Assembly: GCA_001898225.1 (NCBI GenBank)
Contig: MKTJ01000037.1
Coordinates: 1 to 64,000, forward strand
Direction of reading: 5' to 3'
Length of the DNA: 64,000 nucleotides
Source: Chloroflexi bacterium 54-19
Lineage (GTDB): Bacteria; Chloroflexota; Chloroflexia; Chloroheliales; Chloroheliaceae
The translations under genes and the position numbers were made by a program. Shown here piece by piece: positions 60,147 through 64,000 of the stretch; within the stretch, counting starts at the first letter, position 1; each line of letters begins with the position of its first letter. Below the pieces are notes generated by a model that was not told where the DNA came from, made no database searches, and was given only the letters and a program-made list of their open reading frames with translations.

Positions 60147-61865
60147 TTACATCCAGCCTTTATCGGCCATAATCTGGTTGCCCAGCAGACCCATCAAGAC
60201 CTCGTACTTGGTCCCGGCAAACTCAGGGTGATACTCGAAGCGGTTGCGCTCGAAATACTGGACCGTGTAAGTCTTGCCGTCCGCCGGGTTCTTTTCCTGG
60301 AATTCCTCGGTAATCGGGTAGCCGAACATCGACAGCCCGCCATTTTTCTCCCAGTAACTCTTGAAAGGCCCGCTCAAGGTATGGCCTGTCTCCGGGTAAT
60401 AATTAAAATTGGACGTATCTACCGCGGTTAACAGGCTCTTGATTGAAAGAAGGCTACCACCGGGCTGTTTGGCCGGGATAGTACCCGGCGTAACCCGCTG
60501 GAAAGGCGCTTCGCTTTCCCGTCCGGCGGTCACCTGCCGCCCCAGCAGGCCAAGTAAAACCTCGTATTGCGTCCCGGCATATTCGGGGTGATACTCAAAG
60601 CGGTTGCGCTCGAAATATTGGACCGTGTAAGTCTTACCATCGGAGGGGTTCTTTTCCTGGAATTCCTCGGTCCAGGGATAGCCAAACTGGGGCAACCCGC
60701 CGTATTTATCCCAGTAGCGTTTGAAGACGTTCGACAGGGTATGCCCGGTCTGAGCGAAATAGACCCGGTAACTGGTGTCAGGGCCGGGCCTGGTGACCGG
60801 CTTGGTCGGCACTACCAGGTTTTTGATGACCGGCCAGAATTCCTGGCCTTCGAAACCGAGCCGCCAGACCGCGAAACCGCGAATCTGCTGCTTTTTCATC
60901 AAATCGAACTTGGCCTGGATAGACTGGGCGTTTTCGAACCAGACCTGGTGGATTTCATCGTTGGAAATGTAGTTGAGATAAGGTGTTTTGGAGGCGTTGT
61001 CGAAGCCAAACGTACCGTTATTAGCCTGTCCGAGTTGCATGGTCTCGTCAAAACTGCGACTGTTAGCCCGGTAGGTAGTCGGATTTTTCTCGCGCTGGGT
61101 GATATTCCAGTCGTAGCCGTAGAAAGGGACACCCAGCAAAACTTTCCCGGCCCCGAAAATCGGTACGGCGTAGTTAAGCACTTTTTCCTGCCAGGTTACC
61201 GGGGCGACAGGGCCGGGCGCGCCTCCCGAATATGAGTAGTCGTAGGTCATGATAGTGACCATATCGAGGTAAGGGGCCAGGGCCGCGTAGTTATAGGCGG
61301 CGGAATATTGGGTCGTAAAGGTGCTGGTCGTGCGCGAGACGACCGCCATCGTCACCATTTTGCCCTTAGGCCGCAAGCGGTTCGATAGCTCGGCCATAAA
61401 GCTGGTAAGCAGGGTTTCGCTGCTTGAATTCAGGTCTTCAAAATCAATCTGATAACCGTCGTAGCCGTTATCAACGACCTGTTTTTCGATGGTGTCGAGA
61501 ATATTTTTGAAGGTAGGCGGGTCGGAAAGCAGTTTGTTGAAATTATCTTTGGTCGGGTCGTTTTGAATCATCGGCACGACCTTTATGCCCTTGGAGTGGG
61601 CAAAGTTAGTGACATCGGTCTTGTTCGAGCCGCGAATAGTGCCGTCGCTTTGCAGGCGGTAAAAGTCGGGCGAAATGACATCAATATTCTGGTAATTGGC
61701 CTGGAGCGCGGTGTTGGACTTGCCGTTGACGAAGTAAAACCAGCGTAACGGAATAGGCGGGGCGGCGCTCGCGGTCGGGGTCGGCCCTGACATGGCGACT
61801 AAAAAAAGACTGGTGAGTAAGAGTGATACCAGGGCAAGAGCTTTGAAACGGTGTTGCATGGGCAT
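60147..61865 (-). CDS. Secreted GH18-type glycosidase with C-terminal repeats
   Basis: Exported glycoside hydrolase family 18 protein of 572 aa. The signal peptide covers about residues 1–34. The catalytic motif DGYQIDFE has D136, D141 and the acid E143. The TIM barrel continues with VTIMTYDYSYSGG, VLLGVPFYGYDW and GFAVWRLGFEGQEFW, resembling the YaaH-type spore-lytic and chitinase-like group, so it cuts chitin or peptidoglycan-type sugars. Two ~75-residue repeats (about 366–445 and 487–565) of the type shared with the two subtilases close the protein. Confidence 0.9.
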   Translation of the reverse strand: MPMQHRFKALALVSLLLTSLFLVAMSGPTPTASAAPPIPLRWFYFVNGKSNTALQANYQNIDVISPDFYRLQSDGTIRGSNKTDVTNFAHSKGIKVVPMIQNDPTKDNFNKLLSDPPTFKNILDTIEKQVVDNGYDGYQIDFEDLNSSSETLLTSFMAELSNRLRPKGKMVTMAVVSRTTSTFTTQYSAAYNYAALAPYLDMVTIMTYDYSYSGGAPGPVAPVTWQEKVLNYAVPIFGAGKVLLGVPFYGYDWNITQREKNPTTYRANSRSFDETMQLGQANNGTFGFDNASKTPYLNYISNDEIHQVWFENAQSIQAKFDLMKKQQIRGFAVWRLGFEGQEFWPVIKNLVVPTKPVTRPGPDTSYRVYFAQTGHTLSNVFKRYWDKYGGLPQFGYPWTEEFQEKNPSDGKTYTVQYFERNRFEYHPEYAGTQYEVLLGLLGRQVTAGRESEAPFQRVTPGTIPAKQPGGSLLSIKSLLTAVDTSNFNYYPETGHTLSGPFKSYWEKNGGLSMFGYPITEEFQEKNPADGKTYTVQYFERNRFEYHPEFAGTKYEVLMGLLGNQIMADKGWM

Positions 61866-62193
61866 GAGAATTCCTTTTGGTCACGAATCACAAAAAAAGC
61901 AGTCAATGTTCAATTTTCAGGTGCAGAAATAATCTAAAGAAGACCCAATTAAAGCAGGAGTCCCTGGAAGGTATCGTTAGCTGTAAAGGCTGACGAGAGT
62001 TATTTATAAAATATAATGACGCCGATAAAAAAGCAACGGTTTTATAAAGAATCAGGAAAAATAGACTGATACTAAAACCGCAAGACTATGGCCGGATAAA
62101 GACCCCCGGCCATAACGTTAAAACAGGGTGTGACGGTTAGGGCCCGGTCCCTTCCTGTGAAAGTGGAACCGGGCTTTCCTGAAACCGGAAAAC
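61866..62193. other. Spacer upstream of GH18 and downstream of the glycosyltransferase
   Basis: This 328-bp AT-rich spacer contains a perfect 9-bp stem TATGGCCGG/CCGGCCATA (62088–62113) and a 7-bp stem GCCCGGT/ACCGGGC (62142–62174). Both can fold in the minus-strand transcript after the glycosyltransferase stop. GH18 promoter elements probably lie near 61980–62050, but I cannot fix them. Confidence 0.45.
62088..62113 (-). terminator. Hairpin after the glycosyltransferase gene
   Basis: TATGGCCGG (62088–62096) and CCGGCCATA (62105–62113) form a perfect 9-bp stem with an 8-nt loop. On the minus strand T-rich sequence (gttttag) follows about 10 nt later. A second, weaker stem sits at 62142–62174. 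Confidence 0.45.
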
Positions 62194-64000
62194 TTACTCG
62201 GTCCGCAACAGACGCTGGCGATATTTCTGGCGGTATTCGGGGATTTCGAGCATCGGTGGGCGCTCTCTATCCTCGATATGCCGTACGCCTAGCTTGAGAC
62301 CTTCCTCACCGTGCGTAATCAGTTTCATGGTCCGGTTGACATCTTCGGTCAGGCGCAACCGTTCGCGTTCTTCCAGGCGTTTGATAACAACCTGGGTAAT
62401 AGCGAAAGCCATCTGGCTGAGCGCGCCCAGTTCCTGGTTGCGGTGCTGGCGTTCTCGCAGGTTGACCTGTCCGAGCGCGTTAAGGCCAAAGCGTTCCAGC
62501 ACATCAATCAAGTGACCCGTTTCCACCCCATACCCTGTAAAGAACGGCAACTGTTCCAGGCAGGTCCGGCGCCCGGCGTATTCCCCGGCCAGGGGTTGTA
62601 TCATCCCGCTGAGTTCCGGGAAGAACAGGTTAAACAATGGCCGGATAGTTAACTCCGTGACGCGGCCTCCGCCGGTCTCATAAATCTTGTCCCCGACCCG
62701 GATCGGTCGTCGGTAATACCCTTTTACATACTGGATGCGTGGTTCTTTCAGGAGCGGCCCCACCAGGCCGTAGACAAATCGCGGGTCCATATTGATAATA
62801 TCGGTATCAACCCAGCAAATTATGTCGCCTTTGAGAACGTACAAGCTTTTCCATAACGCTTCGCCTTTACCCCGGCGCGGCGGAATAGACGGCAACACCT
62901 CTTGATGTATATGAACGGGTACGCCCAGTTCTTTAGCGATTTCAACGGTCCGGTCGCTGCTCTGGCTGTCGATAACGACTATCTCATCGAGTAGCGGGTA
63001 TTTATCGAACAGTTCACTCTTGATGACCGAAATAACATCGCCAATGGTCTTTTCTTCGTTCAAGGCCGGTAGCCCCAGGCTGATGGTCAGGCCCTGGCTT
63101 TTCTTGCTGTGAATGAGGCGCTCGATGTCGCCATATTCCTCGGCATCGAAAGTATTTTCCGCGAACCATTTATCAACCAGCCGCGAGATAGCATCTTCGC
63201 TGGCAATTGCCAGGCGGGCCTGGGCTTCTTGCTTTCGCCGCAACCGGGCGAAGTAGAAGTCACGCGGTGCGCCGGTCCTTACTATAATAACGCCCGGCCC
63301 GCTGCGCGGTTGCTCATTTTGGGCGGCAGTTTCTACCGAATCCGCCTGCCAGGTCTGGCTCATAACGGCCTGGGCCACCGGGCCGAAAGGATTTTGCAAT
63401 AGCGCCTCGGCCCGGGTCGGGCCCATCCTTAACGAATTGCTCATGGTCGCGCCCAGGATGACCAGGTTGTAGCCCTGCTGGGCCTCGCGGACAATCGCTT
63501 CCTGGGGGTTGCTGGCAACCACCTGCCGCCGCCGGAGCCGGGATTTCCCGGCCATCTCGCGCATCAGGTCGGCGTAGCCCGAATCGTCAACCGTATCATC
63601 CAGGCCGTCGCCGTCGGCATCCTGCCGGACCACGTGAAGGACGGTTACCTCGCCCTGGTTCTGGTCGGCCACTCCGCTGGCAAGGCTCAAACCAAGTTCC
63701 GAGAAAGGACCGCCACGGGCCGCCAGCAAGACCTTCTGGCTCTGCTCAATATCTACCCCCGGCCCGATAATCGCCAGGTCGCACAAAGGCCGCCGCATCA
63801 TATCTTCGAGCGGGGCGTGGGTCTCCCCGGCCTGGTCAACATGGCGCAGGCGTGGTTCGTCAAACCAGCGGGCCTCCAAAAGGAGCAGGTCAATCTGGTT
63901 TTCCAGGATGGCGTCGTTTAGTTCCTGGCTTAATTCCCGGATATTGCTGACTCTGACCGAGGTTTTAACCTCAAGTTTGGCGGTTTCCTGGTCTTGTTCG
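62194..64000 (-). CDS. Universal-stress-domain plus glucosyl-3-phosphoglycerate-synthase-like glycosyltransferase (5' partial)
   Basis: At least 602 aa; the frame stays open through 64000, so the N-terminus lies beyond the window. The TTG at 63879 is not a convincing start because in-frame sense codons continue upstream (ELSQELNDAILENQIDLLLL). The visible N-terminal ~270 residues look like universal stress protein units (VVRQDADGDG, then YNLVILGATMSNSLRMGPTR). A GT2 domain follows, with SLGLPALNEEKTIGDV, the DxD region ICWVDTDI and YVKGYYRRPIRVGDKIYETG, matching glucosyl-3-phosphoglycerate synthases, which use UDP-glucose or GDP-glucose in compatible-solute synthesis. The fusion may link stress sensing to glucosylglycerate synthesis. 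Confidence 0.8.
   Translation of the reverse strand, partial: EQDQETAKLEVKTSVRVSNIRELSQELNDAILENQIDLLLLEARWFDEPRLRHVDQAGETHAPLEDMMRRPLCDLAIIGPGVDIEQSQKVLLAARGGPFSELGLSLASGVADQNQGEVTVLHVVRQDADGDGLDDTVDDSGYADLMREMAGKSRLRRRQVVASNPQEAIVREAQQGYNLVILGATMSNSLRMGPTRAEALLQNPFGPVAQAVMSQTWQADSVETAAQNEQPRSGPGVIIVRTGAPRDFYFARLRRKQEAQARLAIASEDAISRLVDKWFAENTFDAEEYGDIERLIHSKKSQGLTISLGLPALNEEKTIGDVISVIKSELFDKYPLLDEIVVIDSQSSDRTVEIAKELGVPVHIHQEVLPSIPPRRGKGEALWKSLYVLKGDIICWVDTDIINMDPRFVYGLVGPLLKEPRIQYVKGYYRRPIRVGDKIYETGGGRVTELTIRPLFNLFFPELSGMIQPLAGEYAGRRTCLEQLPFFTGYGVETGHLIDVLERFGLNALGQVNLRERQHRNQELGALSQMAFAITQVVIKRLEERERLRLTEDVNRTMKLITHGEEGLKLGVRHIEDRERPPMLEIPEYRQKYRQRLLRTE

Overview
The window reads as a chromosomal segment of a GC-rich bacterium, most likely a member of the Chloroflexota. 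The evidence is indirect: a class III Flp-type pilin, secreted subtilases and a GH18 enzyme that share one C-terminal repeat, a Usp–glucosyl-3-phosphoglycerate synthase fusion, an arginine-tip EF-P, and a dnaA gene without an adjacent dnaN. I saw no rRNA, tRNA, CRISPR array, transposase or prophage gene. This assignment is inference from gene content, not from a phylogenetic marker.

Layout. 1–5.8 kb: orphan histidine kinase, xseA, an alpha/beta hydrolase, accB and efp, and a SanA/YdcF-like membrane protein. 5.9–13.2 kb: two large secreted subtilases, a DegS-like orphan kinase and a Flp pilin with its own promoter and terminator. 13.4–18.0 kb: a four-gene operon of a GT-C glycosyltransferase, a NERD-like membrane protein, a terpene-cyclase-like toroid protein and a Tat-exported DUF362 protein. 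18.0–18.9 kb: a gene-poor spacer with two terminators and a possible small minus-strand unit. 18.9–25.8 kb: an OGG-fold glycosylase, two coupled LpxL/PatA-like acyltransferases, ClpP, an acyl-CoA synthetase, an AT-rich HEAT-repeat gene and a Nudix hydrolase. 26.0–30.9 kb (minus strand): threonine dehydratase with a phosphotransferase, then a three-gene operon of lipoprotein, unknown protein and glutathionylspermidine-synthase-like ATP-grasp enzyme that resembles enterobacterial YgiB/YgiC.

31–36.6 kb: tyrA, a small membrane ORF, an unknown acidic protein, and dnaA flanked on both sides by DnaA-box clusters, which I take as a bipartite replication origin. 36.6–51.8 kb: a long minus-strand block of envelope and membrane genes (BatA-like VWA protein, DUF58, S41 protease, MoxR ATPase, a Gln/Gly-rich membrane protein, an ABC-2 permease and its ATPase, a phosphotransferase, a large exported membrane protein and a double-PH-domain protein). 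51.8–56.1 kb: pgsA, rimO, yajQ and a RodZ-like gene. 56.5–64 kb: GNAT acetyltransferase, methyltransferase, RecG-like ATP-binding regulator, a disordered protein behind a sigma-54-like promoter, a GH18 enzyme, and a glycosyltransferase whose 5' end lies beyond the window.

The main candidates for undescribed biology are the lipoprotein/unknown/ATP-grasp operon with its palindromic promoter, the MoxR block with its inserted protease and Gln-rich partner, the GT-C/NERD/toroid/DUF362 operon, and a dispersed intergenic repeat built on a 17-bp core plus AACGTTC-like heptamers, found at four loci.
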